Assembly: GCA_002914805.1 (NCBI GenBank)
Contig: JXTB01000521.1
Coordinates: 91,841 to 155,840, forward strand
Direction of reading: 5' to 3'
DNA length: 64,000 nt
From: Parasponia andersonii
Taxonomy: Eukaryota; Streptophyta; Magnoliopsida; Rosales; Cannabaceae
The notes under the pieces were generated by a model, which was not told where the DNA came from, did no database searches, and was given only the letters and a program-made list of their open reading frames with translations. A program made the position numbers and the translations under genes. This document shows, in pieces, positions 13,401-25,219 of the stretch. How positions within the stretch are numbered: the stretch's first letter is position 1; each line of letters starts with the position of its first letter.

Positions 13401-13506
13401 GTGATATTGAACTCCAATTTCTACTTTTCCGTCATTACTCTCCATAAAATTTGGGGTTTTTGTGCAGGTTGATTTGAAGGACAAATGGAGAAATATGACT
13501 CGATAA
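10435..13506 (+). CDS. TRFL7: TRF-like single-Myb protein (TRFL7-type)
   Basis: Nuclear protein of the plant TRF-like family. Exons: 10435-11326, 11621-12177, 12831-13015, 13292-13358, 13468-13506, with GT-AG borders and consistent phase; 579 residues. The start ATG sits in a strong context (GCCATGG). Residues 1-~190 form the conserved family N-terminal region; residues ~300-480 are low-complexity and contain a 34-residue tandem duplication. The C-terminus is one Myb/SANT repeat with Trp531, Trp551 and Trp574 and the telobox-type third helix VDLKDKWRN. The chain ends three residues after that helix, so the Myb extension that family 1 members need for telomeric DNA binding in vitro is absent, which places it in family 2 (TRFL3/5/6/7/8/10). 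Direct telomere binding is therefore doubtful. The neighbouring nardilysin-like gene matches the Arabidopsis At1g06900-At1g06910 pair as I remember it. Confidence 0.88.
11887..12090 (+). repeat. In-frame 102-bp tandem duplication in TRFL exon 2
   Basis: Two adjacent 102-bp units (11887-11988 and 11989-12090) encode residues 387-420 and 421-454. Both open VNHEP and share LESQR, EAD, NPSVEKS and V-Q motifs. The copies have diverged at several codons but keep exactly the same length and frame, so selection or recent origin has preserved the reading frame. It lies in the flexible linker before the Myb domain. Confidence 0.9.
12400..12478 (-). mobile_element. tRNA-derived SINE-like sequence in TRFL intron 2 (antisense)
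   Basis: On the minus strand, an A-box-like word (TAGCTCAAGTAG, 12457-12468) is followed about 36 bases later by a B-box-like word (GGTTCAAGTCC, 12410-12420), the arrangement of an RNA polymerase III internal promoter in a tRNA-derived SINE head. It does not fold as a functional tRNA: a TG-rich stretch replaces the anticodon arm. The 3' body and target-site duplications were not identified, so the limits are approximate. Confidence 0.55.
12581..12650. repeat. 35-bp perfect tandem duplication in TRFL intron 2
   Basis: Two identical adjacent 35-base units, 12581-12615 and 12616-12650, both beginning ATCATGTTCTTAG. The identity suggests a very recent slippage or duplication event within the intron. 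No coding consequence. Confidence 0.95.
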
Positions 13507-14376
13507 GGACACAACATTGAAACGCTTGACAAAAGAGGTTCACCCTGCATATAAGATTTTACTAGTTCATCTATAATCTAACACCTTTCATGCTTCTAGA
13601 CAATAGACATGACATGATAATGTGGTTGACATCCCTGAAAGGGCGGGCTACGTGTACTGTCTTGCTTGAGAAGAGGTTTCTCTTGTATAGTTTTGTTTTT
13701 TGGGTGCCTCCTAATGTTTATACGGCTGTATCATATTTTAAGTATATAGCTCCAAGTAGTCTGCTAGGCACGTAGTTGTATTTTGTCCATCTGGTGCACC
13801 CCTTTAGGTTCAACTTCATCTTAATTAGCCTTATACAACAATAGGATACTGTTGGATGGAAGCACATTGTTACTTGGGTTCTGTCTTCAACCGTAGTTGC
13901 CATTTTTGTGTACAGTTACCTGTATATGTGATGCAGTGAATGAAATTTTGCTAGTTATATTGTACATATATGTACTTCTTGACACAATGCGAACTCTTGT
14001 GATGGAATAAGCATATTGCGAACTCTTGTGATGGAATAAGCATATAGTTTCAACAAAACAAAATATAGTTTCAACAGAACAAAGTGGAATAAATTTTCGT
14101 ATATATTGCACTGTTCTATATATGCTTTTCAGCATTTCTATTTACAAGCTCCTTTGCTCTACCCCTTCCATCTTTTTCCAGTTTTAAACACAAGGCAGTT
14201 CTTCGTGATCAAACTCCCACTCATAATAGGTCTTCAACTCTAAATCCATAAGAGTAGTACTAGTGCTATGCATCTCCGTGGACATATAACCACGTAGTGT
14301 GTGGCTATAAACTGTGTGATTCTCCTTCCGGTAGGCTCTATTTTATGATTGAATTGAATATGGAAAAGAGAAGCTC
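13507..14376. other. 3' flank of TRFL7 and intergenic DNA
   Basis: Contains the 3' untranslated region of the TRFL gene (end not determined) and non-coding sequence. The only clear structure is a pair of short tandem duplications at 13988-14083. No open frame resembles a known protein. Confidence 0.6.
13988..14083. repeat. Two consecutive short tandem duplications
   Basis: Units of 29 bases (13988-14016, 14017-14045; both begin TGCGAACTCTTGTG) are followed, with a small overlap, by units of 21 bases (14042-14062, 14063-14083; ATATAGTTTCAACA, one mismatch). Two independent duplications with different periods sit end to end. Confidence 0.9.
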
Positions 14377-14837
14377 GAAGCACACTTGGTGTTTCCTGGT
14401 GCCAATTAATCTGTCATTTCCAGTACTACTTGAGTCATAGTTGAGTATTCACCATTGTAATTACTTGGTTTGGCATGTTTTTAAGTTTTAACCTTGTCAA
14501 GATCTAGTTCCCAAGTTAGCCCACTTACGTAACAACTTTTCTTTTGCACAAGTCGGCTTGATTGCACCGATTTCGTCTATTTTAAAGCAAGAATTTTCAA
14601 CACAAAACTAAAGCAAAAAAAAAAAAAAAAAAATGTACTGTTAATCGATACAAGTCCTTTTTAAGACATACAAGATGGGCTATTTCTCTCAACAAGTTAA
14701 AAAACCTTTTTAAGATGGATCCGAAAAATCTCAACAATTTTGAGTAATATTCTTCGGCGGCACTGGTACCGCATCCCTATTTGCCTGTCTATATAAACTG
14801 CCATAGCTACTTTCGCATTTCACCTGACCCCAACACA
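14377..14837 (+). promoter_or_regulatory. Promoter-like segment of the decayed LTP copy
   Basis: Homologous, with small indels, to 59270-59697 upstream of the intact LTP gene. Shared landmarks in the same order are GCACACTTGGTGTTTCCTGG, an ACGT-core palindrome TTACGTAA (14525-14532), GCAAGAATTTTCAA and a TATA box (TATATAAA, 14790-14797). This shows the duplication carried regulatory DNA. The TATA box is intact, so transcription remains possible. Confidence 0.75.
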
Positions 14838-15173
14838 GTGGCTAATAAGTTTGTGGTTCCTTACAAGGTGACGCTTGTGGCAGTGGTAGCATTCATGTTG
14901 GTGTTGCCTCTTGGCCGCATCAATGCCGCCAATATAGCCTGCGAGCAAGTCACAAACTGGCTGATTCCATGCATCAGCTATGGCGTGCTCGGCGGGACGG
15001 TGGCACCGGAGTGCTGCCAGGGCCTCAAAGAGCTCATTGCTGCAAAACATACCCAAGATGATAGGAGGAGGGTATCTTGTCATTGCATCCAGGAAGGTGC
15101 CGCTAGGATCCCTGGAATTAATTACGATCGGATTAACGATCTCCCTGGCCTATGTAGCACTTCCTGTCCCTAA
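14838..15173 (+). pseudogene. Decayed type 1 non-specific lipid transfer protein copy
   Basis: Homologous over its length to the intact LTP at 59698. The triplet aligned with that gene's ATG is GTG (14838), so the start codon is lost; no in-frame ATG lies between the TATA box and this point. The next in-frame ATG (14895) would leave only a stub of the signal peptide. At the 3' end TAC has become TAA (stop ends at 15173), followed by a 1-base deletion, removing the segment YKVYPSTNC and with it the eighth canonical cysteine. The rest stays open: signal-like hydrophobic stretch, then Cys pattern C-9-C-13-CC-20-C-1-C-22-C; the CC-CxC spacing is one residue longer than usual. The extra Cys in TSCP is retained. 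Use of GTG as a plant nuclear start would be exceptional, so I call it a pseudogene. Confidence 0.78.
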
Positions 15174-17700
15174 AAATCTACCCCTCTACTAAGTGCTTTA
15201 GGTTCGTTATAATTTTTCACAAAAATTATTTATTCGGGGCAGTAATTCTGTATATGTAAATACTATCAAAATTTACCTTATGGCCAGCGCGTTTATTGAA
15301 GTATTAACTTCATATGATTTGATTATTTGCAGTGTGCCTTGATGATTTAGCTGCGTACCTTGATGAATTTGGTGCCAATGGAGAAAGCCGCGGAATTGTA
15401 CGTATAATTGTCGAATAAACTTAGCAAGTCCATGTTACTTTATTGAATAAGAGTAACGTTGCGGTGTATTTTAAGATCTTAAACACCACATTAAGTGTTA
15501 ATATTTCGTTGGAAAATGAAACACAAATTTTACTTAAAATATAATTTTATCTCCCAATAAACAACTGACCCTTCATTTTAAAGTGCTTCATAACATCACT
15601 CATTGCTCTTAAATTATTAATACGACAATAGCAGTAGTGTTAGTTGGTGGAGATCGCATGGCACGGTCGTTGTCTGTATTTATATTCACATATTAGTAGG
15701 AATTGAATAACTAAAACATCAGTTGCAAGTTGCAATATATGTGTTTACATTTGTTTTCTTTTTTTTTTTTTGGGTCCCGTTCTAGTTCGTGTCTGTTCCC
15801 TTTCCTGGGATAACGGCTTTTATTTAGTTTTGTCTTATTAAAAGACTTTGTTCATAGGGTTCTATAGTTATATGACCGAACTTTCGGCTTATTTTTAGCA
15901 AATATATATATTTTTTCAAATATTGCATCAAAATGATCGTTATATTGATGTAGATATCAAATGTAAAAAATGATGTATTAAAAATAAAAACTAAATTGAA
16001 ACGGGTATATAAATAAAAGCGTGAAAAAATATATATATATATATATCGACGATTTAGCTATATAAAAAAGAATAGATATATAGATATTTATTAAAATAAA
16101 ATGTAAAAAGAGACGCACACAATAATTTCCCTTTAATGGACAACCAATGGGATACAGTTATGAGACTCTACTTGGTAAATGGGTTGACTATTCGGGGTAT
16201 TCTGTCGTCGGCGTAGGTCTTCACTTTCGTTACATTGATGTGGATTGGCACATAAGAGATCAATATAACTATTCCAGATATTCGTAACTGACGACATTTT
16301 GCCTGGAACATAAGAGTTGTTAAGAGTATATCATAAGCCACTTTCAATTGATTTTTCCTGTCTATCAATTTCAAGGATTTTTTCTCCTTTACTACTTATT
16401 TTTTTGATATCCAAAATCAAAATATCACTTATTTTGGATTTTTCTCCTTACATCGTATTTACTAATATGCAAAAGGGGTGAGTAGTAAGGGAATAGAAAG
16501 AAAGAGTGAAGAAGGTTATAATTTCTTTCCATGTGATTCTATAATAATTAATTATATTTTCTTTTTTCTTTCCCTTTTATTATGAATTAATAAACATGCC
16601 TTAAAAGAAAGGAGGAAAAAAAAATTAGAGAGTTGAAGATGGCTTAATTATTTTTTCTCTTTTTTTTTTTCTTTCTTTTGAAAATGTTCAGCAACAAAAT
16701 TAAATAAGGAAATTAGGTAAAATACACTTCTTTTATAGTTAATTTTAGAAAATACACCCCACCTAATAATTTTCAGATAACTACATCTTTTTTTTTTTGA
16801 AAAAAAAAGTAAAAAAAAAGACTAATATAACCTTAAGTTGAAAGCTCTAGACATGATGTTGAGCGCTAGACAAAGTTATTTAACAACTTGACTGAAAATA
16901 AAAAAAGTTTAAATGTTGAGTGCAAGATAAGGTATCAGGAGTGCAAGACAGGGTATCAAGAATGCAAAACATGAGTGTCGAGCGGTATTAGACAAAATGT
17001 CTAACAACTTAATCCTTCATATCTAGCTAGATTTAGATTCATGTTTGAATATTATATGCTAGACATGATGTCAAGAGCACTAGACATAAGTATCGAGAAA
17101 TATTAAATAAAGTATCTAATAACTCGACCTTTTTAGTCGAGTTGGAATGCGGATCGTTGATAAAACAAGTGCTATAAGTATTTTTGTACTTAAAATAATT
17201 TAAAATTTATGAAAATTATTCACCTAAAACTTATTAAGAGTTGTGTATTTTCTAAAATAGACTATAACAAAAGTGTATTTTGTAAAGAACTCTAATAAAA
17301 TAATGTACTGACATTTCTACTATTACAGCTAAGAAAATCAACAGATTTTAAAGCAAAGAATGATCAACAAATCTACCATTTAATTGCCAAGGACAACAAC
17401 ACGAGACGACTTGATGTTAAACTTGTAAATTCCACTACAAATTGAGGCTTTAGTTTGAAGAGGCGAGGCTGCAGGACTAGTATGATCTTTGTTGCGACGA
17501 GTAGGAATGATCCTTGATTACCTAAGGACCAGTTACATCCTCCTACCTAGGGGCAAAGCTAGTCCTCTTACACTAGGATCCCCCCACGTAATATTTGTAC
17601 TTGTTACATTTTACTATTGCCAACTAATTTTGTCTCACCATTTTATATTTTATACTAGTACCGTTGAGCCCAATAGTTTGACATTCTAAATGACAAAATT
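15174..17700. other. Non-coding AT-rich DNA
   Basis: Low-complexity AT-rich sequence with poly-T/poly-A runs and (TA)n at 16029-16045. Region 16850-17110 repeats words such as 'gcaaga(c/t)a-ggtatca' and 'gagcgctagaca' in a degenerate way, perhaps an old satellite or element remnant. No gene recognised. Confidence 0.55.
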
Positions 17701-17734
17701 TTGAGAACTCAAGCAGATAAAAGAGATGAGGAAG

Positions 17735-19000
17735 AGGAAGTTGTTATAACAAGTCAGGAGTTATTATAATAAGTTTAAAATTGTTACAATAAGTTTGAAG
17801 TTGTTACAATAAGTGTTGTTCTACAACGAATGAAATTTGTATTTTTCTTTATATAGAATCCTTTTAGAATGTGTCCAAACGTACTTTCTTTCTATATTTG
17901 ATGATTCTGGGGATGATATTGGTGAAATATAAATAGAATTTCGTGTATAGCTGTTTAGAATATTTTTCTAAAAATTTTCAATCAATTTTTTTTATATTTA
18001 CTATATATATCATTGATTATTTTCTTATTCTTTTGTTCTTGATTGGTATCTGATGGTCTCTTATTAATTAATGAATTTGGACAAGTTTTTGATTCAATAG
18101 GATTTTTGTCCTTAATTATTACTGGATATTTGCTCATCGATTAATTAATTTTTATTAGTTAATTGATTTGATTTGCCGAGTTGTTGTGATCAATTTTTCT
18201 GATATGTTGTAACAACTTTGGATATTTAAGGAAAGATTAGTTAATTTTCTTAAATCTTAGCATTTGATTAATATTGATTGAGATATGATTTTTAGGAGAT
18301 AATTATCAATCTTTGGTAGGTTAATTGAAGTTTTCCAACTTCTCAAATCGTGTCTAAATTGTATCAAAGGAGCAATTATGAACCTAAATATTTTTTCAAT
18401 AATTATTTAGAAAGTTGTTACAACAATATTCCGGGAGATTACAACATCTATGGAAAGATTTTGATTATCTTATTAATTATTTTCTTATCTATTTTTAGTC
18501 TATTCACACTACAATGGATGCTATAAAGCCTAAAATTCACCTATAAAAACTCTGTCACTCCAAAGAATTTTGTATGCACTTCATTTAGAAAAATATACTT
18601 AGAAAGAGCTTTTATTTGTAAGGCATAGAGTATGTTTTATTGCCATTATGAAATTTAGAGAGTTTTAGAGTTTTCTACGTACTTTGTTTGAGTGCATCTT
18701 ATTCTGTAAGAAGAAGAACAATACGTTTTCGAAAAGAGATAAATCTAGACTAGTGAAGGGAGTTCATGCGTGAAGGATCAATAAGATGAGGGGACTTACT
18801 AAACAAGATTGGTGAAGTCATTACAACATATTATGACAATTGAAAAGATATCTTTTATTGCATCAACAATTGGTATTTGTAATTTTTATACTTTACTAAT
18901 TTATTTAATCTGTGGGCGTGGTCCTGTAAAGTAAGAGATATCCGAACTATGTTAAAAATGTCTTATATTCATTCTTTATTTTCGTATTGCAATATATACA
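17735..19000 (+). mobile_element. Possible LTR remnant (U5-like end)
   Basis: Around 18900-18960 the sequence (TGTGGGCGTGG... then CCGAACTATGTTAAAAAT) resembles the 3' portion of some plant LTRs, where 'GTGGACGTAGG... CCGAACCACGTTAAA' is typical. A degenerate array based on 'aagtttgaagttgttacaat' lies at 17767-17812. No paired LTR, primer site or coding region was found, so this is tentative. Confidence 0.3.
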
Positions 19001-20910
19001 CTCGTTGTTGCAGTAATTTTTGATACACGTATTACAATATAATTAATTAATTATTAGTTTAATCAATTAATTATATCTTTCAAGTATTTTCCGTGTGCGT
19101 ATGCGTTCGAAAGCATCTTGAGAAATTGGTTGCAGGAATTTGATCCACAAGCTGCATCGGTAGATCTCATTTCCTTTGTTTATTGGTGAGCCTGTAATTA
19201 ACTTAGGTTCAACTTCTTCTGATCATCGGAAGCTTCGTATATGTACAAGATAAAACAACTAATATCATGATACCCATAAATGGATGGCGAGATCACTTTA
19301 TGCGCGCCACTCTTTGTGACTTGAAGTATTGAAAAAACCAAAGATTATGATAAAGTATTAAAAACGACAAAGATTATGATTAAATATCGCCTCTCTAACG
19401 CAATCCAAATCAAGACCTTTTAATATGACAAAACGGCAAACGCTCATGTTATATAGGGTAGTACTACTTATCTTCCGTGGTAAACTGCTAATATATATAT
19501 AATCATACTCACTATGGATTAGTTTGGTATAACTATGCCATTTAGAGAACTTCCAATTATTAGAAAGCTGAAAGCTAAAGCTAAATATTAGATTTTTTAG
19601 TTTCTCAAATTGATATTAAAAGTAGTTGGATTCGGTGCAAATAAAAAAACTTTTACCAAACAATTTGTTTTAAAAGCTGCTTTTTTAGGTAAGATTTTTA
19701 AATATTCGACAAAAATTACGTTTACAAAAGAGAAAATTAGGCCATCTACAATAATTTCTGTCACGACTCAAAATCCGGACTAATGACACAAGGGAAATTT
19801 CACTAAGATGAGAAATTCCTTGATTTATTTTTAAAAGTTATAAAAGCTTCAATTTCATAAAATATTCTATTTAAATAAAATATTTAGAGTCTCATCTAGT
19901 GGACTTCTTCCATAGTTCGTATACACTATTAAACATAAATCGAATAATAACTAAAAAAATACAATTCAAATTTAAGTTCAAGCATCATCATTGTTGGTTG
20001 GAATGTGCAATTATAAATTCACATACTTCTGTGCAAGTCCACACAATCACAAGTAATATAGATTTAGGAGTTAAAAGTGTCGAAACTATGAGGATTGATT
20101 ACTAAGTCTAAGATAAGTATTAAAATTAGTCAATTTTAACATTATCCAAACAACCGAAATATAGATTTTGAAGAAATACAATAAAAGAAACTAAATTATT
20201 ATGCAAATGAATAAAAGATAAATCAATAAGAAAAATGTCTAGGTTTACTAGTTCCCTAACCATTCTATTTGTCACGTTATTTCATAATTTCTCTCTTAAA
20301 TTAATCAATCTACTAGAGTTGTCAACTGAAAATTCAATTATATTCACAAACTCCTTTCTAAGATATAAGTGAAAATACCTAAATAAGCTAATATGTTACT
20401 CTTAACATAAATTGATTAAATTTATTATGTTTTGTAATTCTCAAAGAGGTTTCACAAGTCACATAGGTATATATTCCTATCCTAAGCAAACTTACCCAAA
20501 ACTAGGTAATCTCATATTGTTTCACTTAAGTCCAAATTTCTAACATTCTTTCCAAGTTCATAGAATTTTCATTCAACAATATATTTAGTGATCAATTAAA
20601 TAGAAGCAATAAACATAATATAAAACAAATAATTCCACAATGGATTTGATTAATGAAAAAAGAGAAATAAACAAACAAAAGATACTAGGTTGGTTCACAT
20701 AGTAAAACTAGACAAAGATATATTTAGTTCATAATATTAATTGAGAACAATAATATTATAATCTAATGAATTCAAGAAATATAAAGTCAAAGAGAGAAAA
20801 GTTAGAGAATTCCCGATTAGAAAAGCTTAAAGGTGTTCATGGAGGTTGTCAAGTTCCTCCTCCAAGCTTAGCTCTTGCTCCCTTGAATCCTCTCTCTAGG
20901 ATTTACTATT
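19001..20910. other. Probable retroelement-derived DNA, left of the solo LTR
   Basis: From 19759 (CACGACTCAAAATCCGGAC) on, the sequence has the look of a decayed LTR-type element, and 20060-20100 (TGTCGAAACTATGAGGATTG) resembles the 'agtatcgtctctacagggattg' segment seen at 31845-31868. The sequence continues at 22561 after the solo LTR. No coding region survives. Confidence 0.4.
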
Positions 20911-22560
20911 TGTTGGGAATATGCCCTAGAAAGTAGTTTCTTTGTTTGGCATTTTAAACAATGTTTATTGGATTTAAGTGTTATCTATTTGTTATTAATA
21001 AATTCTATATTATGTCCCAATTATATACATGTGATGTTTATGTTTTCTATTATACAAACATCTAAAAGTTCCTATGACTAATAATGAGTAATAAATAATT
21101 GTTCATATGAAGTGTTCACATGTAGGAGACTAAATTCTTTATTTCATTATGTCTTAATTAAAAGTTCACATTGTACAAATAAAGATGGAATACTTTATTT
21201 TGTTATAGAATGTAGTATTGTCTACTTCAACGGGATTGATGAAGTCTTCAATCATTGAAGTGTCTGACTTCGGATAGATACATTAGTGCGTTATAAGAAA
21301 GTTATAAGTGCATTAAACTGGACCAAGTGAAAATAGAATTTGAGGTTAAGTGCCGTAACTCAATATTCTATTTTTCACTAATCTAATACTATTGCAAGAT
21401 TACTTTAATCCTAGTGATTGTCAGACTTACTTTCATGAATTTTATTTTTTTGACTTACTAAAGGACTAGTTCCGATTATATGGTTCGAACTCTGTTATCT
21501 TGGAAGATAAGATTTGTGAGTTGACGAGAACGCCTTTCATGATTTGGACACCATACATATAATGTCACTTTGAGTTTTTTCAAGGACTTGGATAATAAAA
21601 AACCAAGCACCAGGTATTCACTTTGTAAATTTGACTATGTTTGTATGGGCAGTAACAAACACCGTAGTTAATTATTATCCATTAGATGAAAAATGGCAAC
21701 TCAAAGGTAAATATGTACTAGAGGGGTTATACGGTAATTTCACCTCACTAGTATGACATTGCATCGGGGTATATTTGCAGGTATAGTATATACTAAATAG
21801 ATCAAGTTAATTAAAGTGTTAATTAGCTTCACAGAAAATATATAACATTTAGTCTAAGAGTGCAATATTGAGCCTAATGTGGAGTACCCCAATATTAATG
21901 GACAAGGCCTAATCATAATTAAGAGTTAATTATAATTATGGATAGTTAGCCCATTGAAGCTTAGACTATCTAGATCCATAAGGTCCCCTATCTTGCTCAC
22001 ACATAGCCCAATAATTAATTGAATAGTCAGTTGAGCTCAATAAGCCCATTAGGATTTACATCTCTTTAAATACTTAAAAGAAAAGTTCTCTTAAGCCTCT
22101 CTAAGTGTTCTACAAGCCACATATGCACTGTAACTGTGCTTTTTCATGTGACAGAGAGAAAAAGAGAGAGTGAAAGAGAACTGAGCTGCCGCGAGAGAAA
22201 TCCCGTGTTCGTTCATGGCTGCCGAGGGAGAGATACCCATGGCCGTAGATGTGTAATCAAGGAGAAGGAAGAGTACCTTCCGGATCGTCCGCTCATCTCT
22301 CATTGGGATAAAAAAGGTACCCACAGACTGGATCGTTCAACATGCTCCACAGAATAGACATGAAGGCTCAATGGTTGTGAAACGCTTCCAGGTTTTATCT
22401 AAACCAAGATCCATGAATTGATTTATATTAGATCAACGATCCTATATTTTTTGTTTTGTAAAATTTCAAGAAAATTTTAAAATACCTATGCCACTGCGTT
22501 CTTGATTTGTTTACAAAATCATTTTTTGAAATTTATTTTTCAGAATTTCTAGTACTATCA
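20911..22560 (+). mobile_element. Probable solo LTR (1.65 kb)
   Basis: Begins TGTTGGGAATATGCCCTAG, a typical plant copia LTR start, and ends in ...ACTATCA. The word ACTAT occurs on both sides of the segment (20905-20909 and 22561-22565; one T lies between the left word and TG), consistent with a 5-bp target-site duplication. Removing the segment rejoins flanks that look continuous. An internal part (21180-21400) matches, in opposite orientation, the LTR family found at 38448-40200 and 31321-34298. No internal region, primer site or polypurine tract is attached, hence solo LTR. Confidence 0.6.
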
Positions 22561-23922
22561 ACTATACTACTCTCTAAATATGGAAAATATAAAGAAAAAC
22601 TCAAAAGAAAAAAAAAAGAAAAGAAGCTAAGAACTAACTATGATGTTGATGTTGGAGAGGAAACCAAGAAATAGAGTTGATGGACCATGTCTTCATCCTC
22701 TTCTTCTCCTTCCATGGGTACTTCCCTTTCTTTTTCTCTATCCCAACATGTCTTTTTCAACCCCAAAGATAAGGTTTTAAGGAGGTAGCTCATGTAAACC
22801 TAAGGCAGGCTGAATTTGGATCCTTAGATCGTCAAAAAGTTAATCTCAATCGTCAATTATTGACTCAAGATGCAATGGGTGGCGCTGCGGTGCTGAATAT
22901 TCCTGAGACATGGCACTGTGGCGCCACTTTCTAGCGCCCTAGTACCACTTTTGTACTAGTTTGGTGCCTCAGTATTCTGAGTGCACAATTTCTTCATTTT
23001 AGCTCCAATTTATCTCATTTTTGTCACGGTGTCGTTGGACAATCGCTCGAAGGGTCAAAAACCAATTTCAAGCCCTCGATCATCTTTTTGTGAAAAAGCT
23101 AACTTCTCAACAGAGCTTTAAATCTATAAACAGACATCTTCACTAATTTCCGAGCACCCAAAATAGCTAAGTTTGACATAATCTGATGGTCGAATAAAAA
23201 ATACAATCCGACGGTTGGATCAAAAAGTCAAAAGTCAAGCTCAAAACACTTAAAAATGACAACTTTCAAATAAGGAAAAATAAGATCGTGAAATATATAT
23301 CTTGAGGCTCCTCTCGATGAGACAAATCTAATATGCATAAGAATGCGAGCTGAAACGGCCTGAAATGGTGTCAAAGTTCCTCTCGGCCAAAAACAGAGTT
23401 TTCAACGACTGCACTTTCTGAAAACTTCGCGAGACAGGCGGTGCAAGTAGCCGGCGGTGAAGGGAGGTCTTACTGGAAGGTGACGGGGCATGACAAGGTC
23501 CAACGGTGGCTTTGTTTGGTCTCGGTCCTTCTTTGCCTGTGAGCGAGATAGAGCAGAGAAAGATCGAGCGAGAAAGAGAGAGAAAGTGAGGGGAAGAGCA
23601 AGGCCACGTGACTAGAATATGGGAATGTGTAATTATTCAAAAATTACATAATAGTCCCCCATTTTTCAAATCACTTTCAATATAATTATAAAAAATTACA
23701 GTTTTGTTCTCATTTCCAAAGAAATTTTACAGTTGAACCACTTTCTTATTAAATCCAGAAATTAGTAAAATTCCCAAGTTACCTTCTAAAAATCTGGATT
23801 TTTACAATTTTAGAAAGGAATTACAAATTTACAGTAGGCTCAATCTTTTCTAGATTCGTTACTGCATGTTTTATTGAAATGCCATTTTTTTTAAAAAAAT
23901 TTAGAAATATGTCGTTTGTAAA
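22561..23922. other. Probable retroelement-derived DNA, right of the solo LTR
   Basis: Continues the sequence interrupted at 20910. Includes a moderately GC-rich part (22860-23520) with short GC words such as GGCGCTGCGGTGC and no long open frame. Similar in style to the insert at 31826-33250. No gene recognised. Confidence 0.4.
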
Positions 23923-24913
23923 GGTTTTTTAATACAAAACCCCTGAGCTTGAAATAATTTAATAAAATTAATACTGAACTTAATTTTTTGAAGCAAAACC
24001 TTCTAAAGTCCCATAAAATTAGTCTTGGTAGAAAAGAACGGTATTTTTGTTAGTTTTTTATTTATTTATGGTTAAGTCCTTAGTTATTTTTTATTTATGA
24101 TTTTTAATTCCTCATTATTAAACTTTTGTTCTATATTAATCCCTTTAAATCATTTTTTTTGTACAATATTATTGTTAATTTACAAAATGTGCTCATCTTA
24201 ATAAGGGTAAAATTGGAAACTAATGGAAATTATTATTTAAGGAAAAAAAGTTTGGTTATCATTTTTGTTCAACACAGAAGTAAGAATTTGAAAAATTTTA
24301 TATAGTTTCAATGTGGTTTTACTTTGGTCTAAGTATTTATATATCTAGAAGATATGTATACGAATATATTGCCAATTTTATGGAACATATATTACCAATT
24401 TTACGTTTTATTTTTCCAATTTTATGGGACATATTGACTAAATTTTATATAGTTCTAATATGGATCTAATGTGGTTCAAGTATTCATATGCCTATTTTTT
24501 AGATATATGAATACTTGGACCAAAATAGATTTATATTAGAACCATATAAATTTTTTTAATTTATTACATCTATCTTAAACGAATCGGTATCCCAACTCTT
24601 TTTTTTTTAAATGATAATTTCTTTTTCTTTCTAATTTTACCACTGCTGAGATGAATACTTTTTGTGTAAGTGTTAATTAACAATAATTTTGAATAGAAAA
24701 GATTAAAAATGATTAATGTAAAATATAAATACATAAATGATGATCTAAAAGCTATAAATAAAGAAAATGGCCTTAATCGTAAAAAAAAAAATAGAAATAC
24801 TTTTATTTTATGACAGAATTAGGGAATTTCATGAAGTTTTTCTCTAAAAAATTAAGTTCATAGTTAATTTTATTAAATTATTTGAGTTCATAGAGTTTTA
24901 GTATTAAAAAGCC
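23923..24913. mobile_element. Foldback element, copy 1 (long inverted arms)
   Basis: The left arm (about 23923-24360) reappears as an imperfect reverse complement in the right arm (about 24490-24913). Ends read GGTTTTTTAATAC... and ...GTATTAAAAAGCC. Flanking 8-9 bp words (TTTGTAAA and TTTCTAAA) are near-identical, in line with a Mutator-type target-site duplication. A second diverged copy lies at 52658-53994. No transposase is encoded; a transcript through it would fold into a long hairpin. Confidence 0.7.
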
Positions 24914-25188
24914 TTTCTAAAATTAATAACTAGTAATCGGTAACCAGTTTTTGAGACTGATAACTAGTAACTAAAGGTATATATAACTGGTATATAACTA
25001 ATAAATACTATTCAATAATTAGTTTTCAAATACGAGTAACTAGTAACTATTTTTTTAAAATGAGATTTTTCGAAAAACTTTTTTAAAAATGGTATTTTTC
25101 TAAATTTTTTTTAAAAAATGGTATTTTTTTTTTAACAATTAGCAGCACGGGAATTTAAAAAAAAACTGACCCATTGTATTTTTGTGTG

Positions 25189-25219
<31 letters not shown>

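Noticed and set aside
14781..14837. Upstream extension of the left LTP reading frame to a TTG at 14781
   Set aside because: The extension overlaps the TATA box at 14790-14797, which is shared with the intact paralogue, so it lies in the promoter rather than in coding sequence.
22136..22357. A small Arg/Glu-rich coding region (73 codons)
   Set aside because: It lies inside the probable solo LTR, is rich in simple GA repeats and shows no gene structure.
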